A model generated the notes under the pieces. The model was not told the origin of the DNA and searched no databases. It was given only the letters and a program-made list of their open reading frames with translations. From contig NZ_JAGTXB010000008.1 of assembly GCF_018224885.1 (NCBI RefSeq), forward strand, positions 62,001 to 126,000: a stretch of DNA of 64,000 nt, given 5' to 3'. Source of the stretch: Chitinophaga hostae (lineage in GTDB: Bacteria; Bacteroidota; Bacteroidia; Chitinophagales; Chitinophagaceae). Below, in pieces: positions 9,544 to 16,437 of this stretch. Numbering within the stretch: the first letter of the stretch is position 1; every line of letters starts with the position of its first letter. Both the position numbers and the translations under genes were made by a program.

Positions 9544-10500
9544 TTGACTGAATCCATTATCAATTTAGACAGTATTAATCCCATTGAGTTTTTCGGCGTT
9601 AACAACGGAAAACTAGATCTGCTGAAAAAGAAATTCCCATTGCTTAAGATCCTGTCCAGGGGCACCCAGTTAAAATTGAGTGGGGCACCGGAAGAAGTGG
9701 CTACAGCGGAGGAAAAAATCGGTCAGATTGTTAAGTACCTTGAGCGGAATGGCAATCTTACAGAGAACTATTTTGAGCAGATTCTGGGAGATGAGGAAGG
9801 CACAAGAATCGATAATTTCAGCGAGCGTAATCCCAATGAAGTATTGGTGTTTGGTCCTAACGGCCGCACGGTAAGAGCGCGTACTTCCAACCAGAAGAAG
9901 ATGGTATCACTGGCAGAGAAGAACGACATTATTTTTGCGATTGGGCCAGCAGGAACCGGTAAAACCTACACGGCAGTAGCTTTGGCGGTCCGTGCGCTTA
10001 AAAACAAAGCCGTTAAAAAGATTATCCTGACCCGTCCGGCGGTTGAAGCGGGTGAAAGTCTTGGTTTTTTACCAGGCGATCTGAAAGAAAAGATCGATCC
10101 ATATCTGCGGCCATTGTATGATGCGCTGGATGATATGATTCCTGCTGAGAAACTGAGTTATTACATGACCAACCGTGTCATTGAGATTGCCCCACTGGCG
10201 TATATGCGTGGCCGTACACTCGATAACTCATTTATTATCCTGGATGAGGCGCAAAATGCCACTGATCTGCAGATCAAAATGTTTCTAACCCGTATTGGCG
10301 CGTCGGCGCAGGCCATTATCACCGGTGACCTGACGCAGATAGATTTACCAAAAAATCAGCAATCCGGTCTGGAAAGGGCTTCCCGCATCCTTCGTAACAT
10401 TGAAGGGATTGCACATGTGGAGCTTGATGAAGAAGACGTCGTAAGACATCGTTTGGTGAAAGCCATCATCAAGGCATATGAAGCCAATAAGGACAAATAG
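9544..10500 (+). CDS. PhoH family ATPase
   Basis: 318 residues from the TTG at 9544. The frame contains no ATG before the middle of the gene. The sequence after this TTG (TESIINLDSINPIEFFGVNN) is where I expect PhoH proteins of this phylum to begin; a second TTG at 9460 is the alternative. A KH-like N-terminal segment is followed by a P-loop ATPase with Walker A GPAGTGKT (about residue 140), a TRPAVEAGE motif and Walker B FIILDEAQNA. The late TGDLTQIDLP is typical of PhoH. These are cytosolic nucleotide-binding proteins, often linked to RNA metabolism; the exact role is unsettled. Confidence 0.92.
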   Translation: MTESIINLDSINPIEFFGVNNGKLDLLKKKFPLLKILSRGTQLKLSGAPEEVATAEEKIGQIVKYLERNGNLTENYFEQILGDEEGTRIDNFSERNPNEVLVFGPNGRTVRARTSNQKKMVSLAEKNDIIFAIGPAGTGKTYTAVALAVRALKNKAVKKIILTRPAVEAGESLGFLPGDLKEKIDPYLRPLYDALDDMIPAEKLSYYMTNRVIEIAPLAYMRGRTLDNSFIILDEAQNATDLQIKMFLTRIGASAQAIITGDLTQIDLPKNQQSGLERASRILRNIEGIAHVELDEEDVVRHRLVKAIIKAYEANKDK

Positions 10501-10508
10501 ATTTTTTT

Positions 10509-10598
10509 ATCATCTGGCTATCAAGTTATTTTGATATTTTTTTCAATAGCAGCCTTTGTTTTGAAGGAAATATGGATATAACAAAATAGCCAGATGAT
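10509..10598 (+). terminator. Hairpin with T-run inside a wider inverted repeat, after the PhoH gene
   Basis: A short AT-rich stem (10519-10524 with 10531-10536, TATCAA/TTGATA) is followed by seven T residues (10537-10543), a plausible intrinsic terminator 18 bp past the stop codon. Around it lies a perfect 13-bp inverted repeat, 10509-10521 with 10586-10598. Confidence 0.5.
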
Positions 10599-10708
10599 GA
10601 AATATTAACTCTTTGTTAACGACGTTTGCCGTAAGTTCACCTGTTTTTATCCAAGGGAGAATATTCAGTCCGTAAGCGGGTGAATCAGTAGCGCTATAGT
10701 TGAACGAC

Positions 10709-10739
10709 TTTGCAGAATTGAAGTTTACCCCTATTTTTG
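10709..10739 (+). promoter_or_regulatory. Bacteroidota-type promoter for the DUF4878-like lipoprotein
   Basis: TTTGC (10709-10713) and TATTTTTG (10732-10739) fit the -33/-7 consensus. The TTG at 10710-10712 and the TA of the -7 box are separated by 19 bp, which is the ideal spacing. Transcription would start near 10747, about 21 bp before the ATG at 10768. Confidence 0.7.
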
Positions 10740-10767
10740 TTGTGATATATAATAATTTATCGACCGC

Positions 10768-11250
10768 ATGACCAATTTTTTTCGAATCATGACACTGGCA
10801 TTGACGACAACGTTGCTGTTGGGCAGTTGTAAGAAGAGAGCTTCCCCTGAAGAGGTGGCGCTGGCGTTTATGCATGCGATTCAGGATTCGAACTACGACC
10901 AGGCAAGGGACTATGCCACCAAGGAATCTCAGCAGGTTATACAGATCTATGCCATTTTTGATGGCCGCCGCAGTGGCCAGGAAAGGGAAAAAATTAAGAA
11001 CGCAAGAATTGAGGTCGTGAATATAGAGGAGAATGGCGACAAAGCGGCTGTGACTATCCTGAACTCCTCTGCACACCAGAAAGAAGTTTTACAAATGGTG
11101 AAAGAAAACGGGCAGTGGAAAATTTCGCTCACGTTCGACAGTATTATTCCCAACTACGCACCACAAACCGGAACCACTTTTGATTCTACCACTGTTTTAC
11201 CTGCGGATACTGCATCTGCAGGCGGTGTTATTATGCCTGAAACTAAATAA
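10768..11250 (+). CDS. Small lipoprotein, DUF4878-like
   Basis: 160 residues. A signal peptide ends in the lipobox LLLGSC (Cys near residue 21), so it should be an exported lipoprotein. The body (about residues 27-125) starts SPEEVALAFMHAIQDSNYDQA and ends in strands such as AAVTILNSSAHQKEVLQMVK and ENGQWKIS. That is the layout of the NTF2-like DUF4878/lumazine-binding-like fold common in Bacteroidota lipoproteins. The tail (about 130-160) is Thr/Ala-rich and probably disordered. It has its own promoter and no obvious operon partner. Function unknown. Confidence 0.8.
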   Translation: MTNFFRIMTLALTTTLLLGSCKKRASPEEVALAFMHAIQDSNYDQARDYATKESQQVIQIYAIFDGRRSGQEREKIKNARIEVVNIEENGDKAAVTILNSSAHQKEVLQMVKENGQWKISLTFDSIIPNYAPQTGTTFDSTTVLPADTASAGGVIMPETK

Positions 11251-11318
11251 TTTTTCCCCTCTTTTTACCTTTTGTACAAAAGAAAGGATAATTTTTAGCT
11301 ATTAACCGGTAGTTCCCT

Positions 11319-11326
11319 TAATTTTG
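11319..11326 (+). promoter_or_regulatory. Probable -7 element and structured leader of ppa
   Basis: TAATTTTG matches TAnnTTTG exactly. The -33 half is degenerate (TTTAG near 11294-11298). A start near 11333 would give a leader of about 147 nt. In it, a 10-bp stem (11398-11407 with 11422-11431) competes with a 7-bp stem (11409-11415 with 11419-11425). Confidence 0.45.
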
Positions 11327-11479
11327 CCACGCATTAATGAATCGGATGTGTGGCGTATTTCCTGTTTTTACTTACCGGAAACCTGACCATATCTTCATGA
11401 AAAGTGAGGTGAATACTTTATTCACTTTTCAACATTAAGCCAATATTGAACAATAAACCTTAAAGTAAAGTAGATTATT

Positions 11480-12019
11480 ATGATGACAAATCCCTGGCAT
11501 AGTGTGAGTCCCGGCTCTGAAGTGCCAAATGTTGTAAATGCAATTATAGAGATTCCAAAGGGATGCCGTGCCAAATATGAACTGGATAAAGAAAGCGGTT
11601 TGCTGAAACTGGACCGGGTTTTATATTCTTCTGTATACTATCCTGCCAACTACGGTTTTATTCCGCAATCTTACTGCGATGACCATGATCCGCTGGATAT
11701 CCTGGTATTATCACAGATTGAATGTGTGCCTATGTGCATCATCGAAGCCAAAATCATTGGTGTAATGCAGATGATCGACGGCGGCGAAGCAGATGATAAA
11801 ATCATCGCTGTGGCAGCAAACGATATGAGCGTAAACCATATTAACGATATTTCTGAACTGCCTCCTCACTTCATCGATGAAATGCGTCATTTCTTCGAAG
11901 AGTATAAAAAACTGGAAAAGAAAACCGTAGTGGTGGAAGAGTTCCAGAACAAAGCGAAAGCAGAACAAATTACTATGCAGAGCTTTGAGGACTATCGCAA
12001 GATCTTCAAGCAGAGCTAA
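11480..12019 (+). CDS. ppa: Inorganic pyrophosphatase (family I)
   Basis: A 179-residue soluble family I pyrophosphatase that hydrolyses diphosphate and pulls biosynthetic reactions forward. Visible are IIEIPKGCRAKYELDKESG (active-site Lys/Arg), SSVYYPANYGFIPQSYCDDHDPLDILVL with metal-binding Asp residues (about 56-80), and MIDGGEADDKIIAV (about 98-112). Length is normal. ATG codons at 11480 and 11483 are both possible. It converges on the NlpC/P60 gene, with palindrome A1 filling the gap as the likely shared terminator. Confidence 0.95.
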   Translation: MMTNPWHSVSPGSEVPNVVNAIIEIPKGCRAKYELDKESGLLKLDRVLYSSVYYPANYGFIPQSYCDDHDPLDILVLSQIECVPMCIIEAKIIGVMQMIDGGEADDKIIAVAANDMSVNHINDISELPPHFIDEMRHFFEEYKKLEKKTVVVEEFQNKAKAEQITMQSFEDYRKIFKQS

Positions 12020-12022
12020 AGA

Positions 12023-12095
12023 CCTAAAGCAAAAAGCAAAAAGCTATTGCAGCGAATCATATACGCGACAATAGCTTTTTGCTTTTTGCTTTAGG
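12023..12095. repeat. Family A palindrome A1 between ppa and the NlpC/P60 gene
   Basis: Perfect 27-bp inverted arms (12023-12049 and 12069-12095) flank a 19-nt loop. The arms are built from AAAAAGC/GCTTTTT units and the left arm ends in CTATTG. It begins 3 bp after the ppa stop and ends 18 bp before the convergent NlpC/P60 stop, so it can serve both genes as a terminator. It shares the GCTTTT units and a GCAGCGAA core with the repeats at 15.7, 47.4 and 57.2 kb. Confidence 0.85.
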
Positions 12096-12113
12096 CTTTA
12101 TGCGTACTCCCGC

Positions 12114-12887
12114 TTAGAAGTATCGTTTTATTATCCGCAGCTGATGCGTTCTTACGCCGGTATCTGCGTTTATAATGCCCTGGTTATCGATCGGATCAAT
12201 ACGTACCTTGCCGGAAGCATGGATAATTTCGTGGTCATTGAGCAGGATACCCACATGCGTAATCCGTCCTTCTTCATTGTCAAAGAAGGCCAGATCGCCT
12301 GGCCGGGCTTCCTGCAGAAAACCGACGATGTCGCCCTGGGTGGCTTGCTGGTAAGCATCACGCCATAAGGAAATCCCGAAAAGTTTAAATACGTTTTGTG
12401 TAAACCCGGAGCAATCGACCCCGAAAACGCTGGACCCGCCCCATAAATATCCCGTGTTAAAAAAAACGGTTGCCATGCTTTTTAAGGCCGTCAGATCAAT
12501 TAATGTGTGGTTAGTTAAGGGAAGTGGCTTATCTTCGAATTCTACGGTTATATTTCCCCATTGCGTGGATGTATCATTCCGGCTCTTTACAAGGCATCCA
12601 AAAGGTATCATCATTGGCTGCCCGTTCATGGTAACCCGGTTAACCCAACCTGGCAGGTACCAGGCTGCTGATTCCAGGAACAGTGTTTCATCAATCGGTT
12701 CAAGATGGGCGGCAGTGGCCCAGCCGGTGTACCCGTCGTACTGGTTCTTTATTTGTACCCAGCCGCCGGGAGCTGTTGTTGTAATTTCAACGGCTGCACC
12801 CCATAACAACTGGGAAATCATTTCACTTTTATGTGAAGCCGTTTCCCTTAATGGCGCAACTGGCACAATGACAATGGCGTATGGCAT
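12114..12887 (-). CDS. NlpC/P60 peptidase with SH3-like N-terminus
   Basis: 257 residues. The N-terminus (PLRETASHKSEMISQLLWG, about residues 10-60) is a bacterial SH3-like domain, followed by a linker domain. The C-terminal C40 peptidase (about 135-255) carries the catalytic Cys in GVDCSGFTQ, the His in RITHVGI and the third polar residue (His) in EIIHASG. Such enzymes cleave gamma-D-glutamyl-diamino acid bonds in peptidoglycan peptides. No signal peptide is seen, so it may act on recycled muropeptides in the cytoplasm, like YkfC-type enzymes; that is inference. A TATTTTTG box on its strand (12923-12916) lies 29 bp before the start. Confidence 0.9.
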   Translation of the reverse strand: MPYAIVIVPVAPLRETASHKSEMISQLLWGAAVEITTTAPGGWVQIKNQYDGYTGWATAAHLEPIDETLFLESAAWYLPGWVNRVTMNGQPMMIPFGCLVKSRNDTSTQWGNITVEFEDKPLPLTNHTLIDLTALKSMATVFFNTGYLWGGSSVFGVDCSGFTQNVFKLFGISLWRDAYQQATQGDIVGFLQEARPGDLAFFDNEEGRITHVGILLNDHEIIHASGKVRIDPIDNQGIINADTGVRTHQLRIIKRYF

Positions 12888-12915
12888 ATTAATTGTATAA
12901 ATCCGTTTTATTATT

Positions 12916-12923
12916 CAAAAATA
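12916..12923 (-). promoter_or_regulatory. Probable -7 element of the NlpC/P60 gene
   Basis: On the minus strand this reads TATTTTTG, an exact TAnnTTTG match, 29 bp before the ATG at 12887. No clear -33 TTG is found at normal spacing. Confidence 0.4.
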
Positions 12924-12979
12924 TTATGCGCTGAATGAACTTTTTCCGCTTTTGTACGTAAATATAAAGTAATAAGTTT

Positions 12980-13555
12980 ATGCAACAACAGTTAACCAAT
13001 TTATCGGACAAAGAGCTGATATCCCGCGCCAGGAAACAAAATGACCGGGAGGCTGAAGGCGTATTGATGGACAGGTACAGTCATCTGCTGGTAGCTGTTA
13101 CCATTCCCCATTTAAAGAATAATGCCAACCTGGACCCCAATATTGTTTTTCCTTCCCTGCTGCAAAGATTAAGTGCCAGTCTTAAAACGCAGACCATCTA
13201 CAAGGTAAATGAATGGATCTCACATATACAGAAAGGCTACCTGGGTAAACCGGAAAAAAACACGCCTTTTTATCCATCACGCGATGGAAGGGATCTGTTG
13301 CATATTGAAAATACGGTAGACAAAGCCGCGACCAACATCATTGACCGGCAGGATCTGATCGTAAGATTGGAACAGGCATTACAGCGGCTCAACACCGAAG
13401 ATAATCACCTCATCACGCAATTTTACCTTGAGAATAAATCCTTTGCCGACCTTTCAGCCAGTACCGGCTTAACACGGGAAAGACTGAGATCACAGCTGAA
13501 AGCCGCCAAAGGGAAACTTGCCAAGCTTTTTATGAACCAGGGATATGTTAAGTAG
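12980..13555 (+). CDS. Degenerate ECF-type sigma factor paralogue
   Basis: 191 residues that align end to end with the sigma factor encoded at 14696-15277: LSDKELISRARKQNDREAEG and VLMDRYSHLLV match LTDQELLQRFKADNNSDWIG and VLFDRYALLLL. The C-terminal region-4-like part has ITQFYLENKSFADLSASTG and TRERLRSQLKAAKGKLAKL, so it resembles a helix-turn-helix. The region-2 motif present in the paralogue (ARDAVQQIFLKM) is replaced by LDPNIVFPSLLQRL. It could be a reduced sigma factor, a decoy or a DNA-binding regulator. Its last 11 bases overlap the start of the next gene, a putative anti-sigma factor, so translation is probably coupled. Confidence 0.75.
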   Translation: MQQQLTNLSDKELISRARKQNDREAEGVLMDRYSHLLVAVTIPHLKNNANLDPNIVFPSLLQRLSASLKTQTIYKVNEWISHIQKGYLGKPEKNTPFYPSRDGRDLLHIENTVDKAATNIIDRQDLIVRLEQALQRLNTEDNHLITQFYLENKSFADLSASTGLTRERLRSQLKAAKGKLAKLFMNQGYVK

Positions 13556-14624
13556 CAAACCGAATAACGATCGAGTACTGAAGATTTTTTCCGCTATCCG
13601 TTGCCTCAACCGAGACCAGCTGCCACGCTATCTCGACGGGCGGCTGACGGATGTAGAAAAACATCTGGTAGAGCAGCATCTCACAGATTGTGATCTGTGT
13701 TATGATGCCCTGCAGGCTTTGGAGAAAGAAGAAAACACCGAGAATTACCAGGATCTTACCAATAAGCTCCAGCGCTATGTGCATAACAGCATACAGCCCG
13801 TTTCGCATGTACAGAAGGTAGCCCAATACACCCGCAAGGAAAAGAATAAGGAACATATGCTGACTTACTTCTGGGTAATCGCCTTTATCGGGTTAGGTAT
13901 TGGCGGCATCTATGTGCTGCGTGGCCATATGCGGAACCAGCCTCCCGTGAGAGTGATGGCTGCCGGTTTACCAACAAAGGATTCCGCCCGTTCCGAAGCT
14001 GTTGTAACTGCTCCGGTAGTTATACCGGACGATCATCACCCGGCGCCGGCAGCGTTACCTGCAAGTCATAAGGAGGCGCCTGCCACCACGAAACCGATTG
14101 CTGCCACTACTTCCACTCCGGATTCTGTGGCCATTAAAAAAGCTGCCGCGCTGAAAGCGTTACAGAGAAAGGCTGCAGCCGACAGTATCAGGAAACATAC
14201 ATTGCTGCAAAAACAACAGGATTCGCTGAAAAAAGTGGCGGCCGATAAAGCCAGGGAAAAAGAGGAAGAGAAAAAACCGGATCCAAAACCGGAAACCAAA
14301 GCGGCCCCAAAAGAAGATAAGCCCGCCCCTCCCCCGGATACACCCAGGAAAGAATCACCGTCTACTGCCGTGAACAGCGACGAATACCTGTACAAAGCCG
14401 CTATGGTATACCAACAACAAGGTAACCTCAGTGAAGCGATAGACCGGTACAAAAGAATTGAGTCGGTGAGTTCCGGTAAATATGTGGAAATGGCGCGTTA
14501 CCAGCTGGCGATCTGCTATCGCAGCAAAGGCCAGATGGGCAAGGCCCGGCGCATGTTCAAAGAAGTGGTTCGTATGGACGGCTCCATGAAAAATGCCGCC
14601 CAGCAAGCTTTAGACAGTATGTAA
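13545..14624 (+). CDS. Zinc-finger anti-sigma factor with C-terminal TPR domain
   Basis: 359 residues. The N-terminus has the zinc-finger anti-sigma motif HxxxCxxC (VEQHLTDCDLCYDALQALE, about residues 43-61). A single membrane span follows at about 107-125 (YFWVIAFIGLGIGGIYVL). A long Ala/Lys/Pro-rich, highly charged linker (about 140-285) leads to two TPR-like units (YLYKAAMVYQQQGNLSEAID and MARYQLAICYRSKGQMGKAR). The layout suggests a membrane anti-sigma factor holding the overlapping upstream sigma factor in the cytoplasm, with a periplasmic protein-binding domain. The ATG overlaps the sigma stop region by 11 bp. Confidence 0.85.
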   Translation: MLSSKPNNDRVLKIFSAIRCLNRDQLPRYLDGRLTDVEKHLVEQHLTDCDLCYDALQALEKEENTENYQDLTNKLQRYVHNSIQPVSHVQKVAQYTRKEKNKEHMLTYFWVIAFIGLGIGGIYVLRGHMRNQPPVRVMAAGLPTKDSARSEAVVTAPVVIPDDHHPAPAALPASHKEAPATTKPIAATTSTPDSVAIKKAAALKALQRKAAADSIRKHTLLQKQQDSLKKVAADKAREKEEEKKPDPKPETKAAPKEDKPAPPPDTPRKESPSTAVNSDEYLYKAAMVYQQQGNLSEAIDRYKRIESVSSGKYVEMARYQLAICYRSKGQMGKARRMFKEVVRMDGSMKNAAQQALDSM

Positions 14625-14656
14625 GTTATTATATCAAAAAAATTATGGATTTTTGT

Positions 14657-14690
14657 GAATGCTGCATCTAGTATGCAGCATTCCATTTTT
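14657..14690 (+). terminator. Strong hairpin terminator directly before the second sigma gene
   Basis: A perfect 11-bp stem (14657-14667 with 14673-14683), a 5-nt loop and then CATTTTT. It ends 32 bp after the anti-sigma ORF and only 5 bp before the GTG at 14696, so it overlaps the place where the ribosome site of the next gene must lie. Confidence 0.8.
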
Positions 14691-14695
14691 AGCCT

Positions 14696-15277
14696 GTGAA
14701 TAATCCAGATATACAACAACTAACTGACCAGGAATTATTGCAACGGTTCAAAGCTGATAATAACAGTGATTGGATAGGTGTGCTCTTTGACCGATATGCC
14801 TTGCTGTTGCTCGGTATGTGCATGAAATACCTGAAAAATGAAGAGGATGCACGCGACGCCGTGCAGCAAATCTTTCTCAAGATGTTATCCGACATCAATA
14901 AACATGAGATACAGTATTTCCGGGCATGGATATACCAGGTCACCAAAAACTACTGCCTCATGCAGTTACGGCAAAAACATATGAAGTACAAGGAAGAAAT
15001 TTCCGACAAACATATGGGCGCCATTGCAGCAGAGGAAGAAGATAAACGGGTATACCAGGAAAAGGATATCTTGCTGGAAAATATGGGGCAGGCAATGGAG
15101 CTGTTAAGTCCTGAGCAGAAAGTTTGTGTGCAGCTGTTTTACCTGCAAAAGAAATCATACCAGGAAATTGCTGATCAAACCAGGCATAGCCTCCTCCAGG
15201 TGAAAAGCTATATCCAGAATGGTAAAAGAAACCTGAAACTTTTACTGGAAAAACAACAACGCGCAAACAAGAGTTAA
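14696..15277 (+). CDS. ECF-type RNA polymerase sigma factor
   Basis: 193 residues from a GTG start; no in-frame ATG occurs until after region 2 has begun. Region 2 contains VLFDRYALLLLGMCMKYLKN, the core motif ARDAVQQIFLKML and FRAWIYQVTKNYCLMQLRQ. Region 4 contains LSPEQKVCVQLFYLQKKSYQ and EIADQTRHSLLQVKSYIQNG. It is complete in both regions, unlike its neighbour at 12980. The next gene, 17 bp downstream, is a short zinc-finger membrane protein that is presumably its anti-sigma factor. The hairpin just upstream could insulate this gene or control its translation. Confidence 0.88.
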   Translation: MNNPDIQQLTDQELLQRFKADNNSDWIGVLFDRYALLLLGMCMKYLKNEEDARDAVQQIFLKMLSDINKHEIQYFRAWIYQVTKNYCLMQLRQKHMKYKEEISDKHMGAIAAEEEDKRVYQEKDILLENMGQAMELLSPEQKVCVQLFYLQKKSYQEIADQTRHSLLQVKSYIQNGKRNLKLLLEKQQRANKS

Positions 15278-15294
15278 TTTGCATCAATAGTGAT

Positions 15295-15651
15295 ATGAAC
15301 GAGCATTTCAACGATATCTTTGTAACTACTGGCTGTCCTTCGCAACAGCAGCTGCTGGACTATGTGCAGGGAAAGCTGACTGCTGAAGAACAACATGAGG
15401 TAGAAATGCACCTGGCCGATTGTGAGCTCTGCAGTGATGCACTGGAAGGACTGGCTGCTATAAAAGATAAAGAAAAGATACCCGGATGGCTCATTGAGAT
15501 GAAATGGGCTTTACTTAAAAAATTGCATAAACGTTATCGCACCAGGAGGAAATCGGAGTACAATATTTACCTGGTTGTGATTGTTCTCACCATCCTGTTC
15601 CTGTTACTCGGAATATTCTGGGCTTATCACTTTTCAGCTGTTAGGCATTAA
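15295..15651 (+). CDS. Short zinc-finger anti-sigma factor
   Basis: 118 residues with the anti-sigma zinc motif HxxxCxxC (MHLADCELCSDALEGLAAI, about residues 38-56) and a second Cys at about residue 14 (TTGCPSQQ). One C-terminal membrane span (YLVVIVLTILFLLLGIFWAY, about 92-111) leaves almost nothing outside. It looks like a trimmed version of the protein at 13545-14624, without the TPR domain. It is the likely partner of the sigma factor 17 bp upstream. The last few codons (SAVRH and stop) lie within a degenerate arm of palindrome A2, so the repeat seems to have supplied its C-terminus. Confidence 0.85.
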   Translation: MNEHFNDIFVTTGCPSQQQLLDYVQGKLTAEEQHEVEMHLADCELCSDALEGLAAIKDKEKIPGWLIEMKWALLKKLHKRYRTRRKSEYNIYLVVIVLTILFLLLGIFWAYHFSAVRH

Positions 15652-15812
15652 CTTCAGCAGTTAGCCATTAGCTGTTAGCTGTTAGCAAAATGCAGCGAAC
15701 CAGCTGTTAGCTTTTAGCCATTAGCTTTTAGCAAAATGCCGCAAAGATCAGCAGTCGATCACCTTCGCTGCATTTTGCTAAAAGCTAATGGCTAAAAGCT
15801 AACAGCTGGTTC
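15635..15812. repeat. Family A palindrome A2 with an extra degenerate arm
   Basis: 50-bp inverted arms (15697-15746 and 15763-15812, 48 of 50 matching) flank a 16-nt loop. A further degenerate direct copy of the left arm precedes it (about 15635-15699). The units are AGCTGTTAGC and AGCTTTTAGC with a GCAGCGAA core. It fills the gap between the convergent anti-sigma and deaminase genes. The degenerate arm reaches into the anti-sigma 3' end, and the right arm into the deaminase stop codon. Confidence 0.88.
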
Positions 15813-16290
15813 AGTATAATCTCCGGTCGCCTTTATCCTTCCAGTCGGTAAAAACATCCAGGGCTTCCTTGTCGGGCATCGCGATCAGCGGAATTTTTTT
15901 ATGGATATGATCTTTCTCTATTTCCCGGTATATAAATGAGTCATCAAAATCAATAGCGGCGGCATCTTCCTTTGTGTTGGCGTAGTAAACCCGTTGCGGC
16001 CTGGCCCAGTAGATAGCTCCAAGGCACATCGGGCACGGCTCACAGGAAGTGTAAATTTCGCAGTCGTGTAACTGGAAAGTACCCAGCTTTTTGCAGGCCT
16101 GCCGTATCGCTACTACTTCGGCATGTGCAGTAGGATCCGTATCACTGAGCACCTGGTTCCACCCTTCTCCTATGATTTCCTCTCCTCTTACTACAATCGC
16201 ACCAAAAGGCCCGCCATCTCCATTCTCCATGCCCCGGCGGGACAAAGCAATGGCATGCTGCATAAATCTTCTTTCTCTTTCTCCCGGCAT
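15811..16290 (-). CDS. Nucleoside/guanine deaminase (GuaD-like)
   Basis: 159 residues from the ATG at 16290 (MPGERERRFMQHA); an upstream TTG at 16323 is less likely. It is a CDA-fold zinc deaminase with the His/Glu motif TAHAEVVAIRQACKKLGTFQ and the PCxxC zinc motif (YTSCEPCPMCLGAIYWARP). GGPFGAIVV, FDDSFIYREI and the short aromatic C-terminus resemble Bacillus guanine deaminase GuaD, which turns guanine into xanthine. The length also fits GuaD (about 156). A tRNA adenosine deaminase (TadA) is the alternative but lacks the FDDSFIY segment. Confidence 0.85.
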   Translation of the reverse strand: MPGERERRFMQHAIALSRRGMENGDGGPFGAIVVRGEEIIGEGWNQVLSDTDPTAHAEVVAIRQACKKLGTFQLHDCEIYTSCEPCPMCLGAIYWARPQRVYYANTKEDAAAIDFDDSFIYREIEKDHIHKKIPLIAMPDKEALDVFTDWKDKGDRRLY

Positions 16291-16373
16291 ACAGTTACTT
16301 TTTGATTCTTTCAAATTTAACAAAAGCAGCCGACAAAACCTGCAACGCGCTATGGCGTCAGCGGATATATTGT

Positions 16374-16407
16374 GTATAAAAAAGCCCCGCGAAGAATCGC
16401 GGGGCTT
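16374..16407 (-). terminator. clpB terminator
   Basis: An 11-bp perfect GC-rich stem (16382-16392 with 16397-16407) and a 4-nt loop. On the minus strand it is followed by a run of T residues (complement of the A-run at 16378-16383). It lies 30 bp past the clpB stop codon. Confidence 0.85.
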
Positions 16408-16437
16408 ATCGTTAACTATGTATCGTCGTATTTAGAA

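Noticed and set aside
15635..15812. CRISPR-like repeat array
   Set aside because: The units form one palindrome with variable unit number and no equal-length unique spacers; no cas genes are nearby.
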